64,000 bases of DNA from Acanthosepion esculentum (taxonomy: Eukaryota; Mollusca; Cephalopoda; Sepiida; Sepiidae), in assembly GCA_964036315.1 (NCBI GenBank), contig OZ038496.1, forward strand, positions 15,013,423 through 15,077,422. Direction: 5' to 3'. The position numbers and the translations under genes were made by a program. Numbering within the stretch: the stretch's first letter is position 1; every line of letters starts with the position of its first letter. The notes under the pieces are model-generated. The model ran no database searches. It saw only the letters and a program-made list of their open reading frames with translations, and was not told where the DNA came from. Positions 63,871 to 64,000 of the stretch are shown piece by piece.

Positions 63871-64000
63871 ATGTTTCTTTATACGCCTTAAAAATATAAA
63901 ATGTTTCTTTATACGCCTTAAAAATATAAAATGTTTCTTTATACGCCTTAAAAATATAAAATGTTTCTTTATACGCCTTAAAAATATAAAATGTTTCTTC
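63871..64000. repeat. Perfect 30-bp tandem repeat running off the window
   Basis: The unit ATGTTTCTTTATACGCCTTA plus AAAATATAAA is repeated four times without change and continues past the window end. Confidence 0.97.

Overview
This is a repeat-dominated piece of a large animal genome. There is no operon-like organisation and no convincing host protein-coding gene. It contains dozens of long (TA)n microsatellites, several LINE families, Tc1/mariner-type transposons in many states of decay, a Penelope-like element, tRNA- and 5S-rRNA-derived SINEs, solo LTRs and many foldback elements (MITEs). The mix resembles a coleoid cephalopod such as an octopus. That is an inference from overall character, not from a diagnostic gene.

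The one intact long reading frame is a LINE ORF2 of 958 codons at 37316-40192 (endonuclease plus reverse transcriptase). The element sits directly between two (TA)n tracts. At least five 5'-truncated copies of the same family occur at about 0.8, 9.0, 45.4, 51.9 and 53.3-54.2 kb. Fragments of other LINE groups (called B, C, D and E here) are scattered at 1.4-2.4, 3.6-4.2, 7.0, 8.0-8.3, 17.2, 18.7, 20.4, 26.6, 27.7, 42.3, 44.3, 56.4-57.0 and 58.6-59.6 kb.

Layout. 0-9 kb: a tandem duplication, LINE and SINE pieces, and a CAG-type minisatellite. 9-16 kb: a TIR element interrupted by a LINE fragment, a 24-bp minisatellite, TA-rich DNA, a MITE with an inner hairpin, and a tandem array of a tRNA-derived SINE with a 134-bp period. 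16-25 kb: two solo LTRs with perfect 5-bp target duplications, one carrying five consecutive GC-rich hairpins; a piggyBac-like MITE; a mariner; a long palindrome between direct repeats. 25-37 kb: 5S/tRNA SINEs, MITEs, a mariner, a Tc1 element with a dead transposase, and a Penelope-like 3' end. 37-40.4 kb: the intact LINE. 40-50 kb: foldbacks, SINEs, Penelope-like inverted repeats and a mariner. 50-64 kb: polypurine/polypyrimidine DNA, nested LINE and piggyBac-like insertions, mariner and Tc1 remnants, a 103-bp array made from a LINE coding segment, a well-preserved 5S/tRNA SINE, a promoter-like LTR candidate, and AT-rich tandem repeats.

The strongest leads are: (1) a recurring hammerhead-ribozyme-like core (CTGANGA, one base, a five-pair stem-loop, then GAAA), found in or beside Penelope-like sequence; (2) the hairpin cassette inside one solo LTR; (3) a SINE joining a 5S rRNA head to a tRNA-like part and a central domain shared with another SINE; (4) the single intact LINE with an ATGA overlap between a short Cys/His-rich frame and ORF2. 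All family names come from recognising motifs by eye; no database search was possible.
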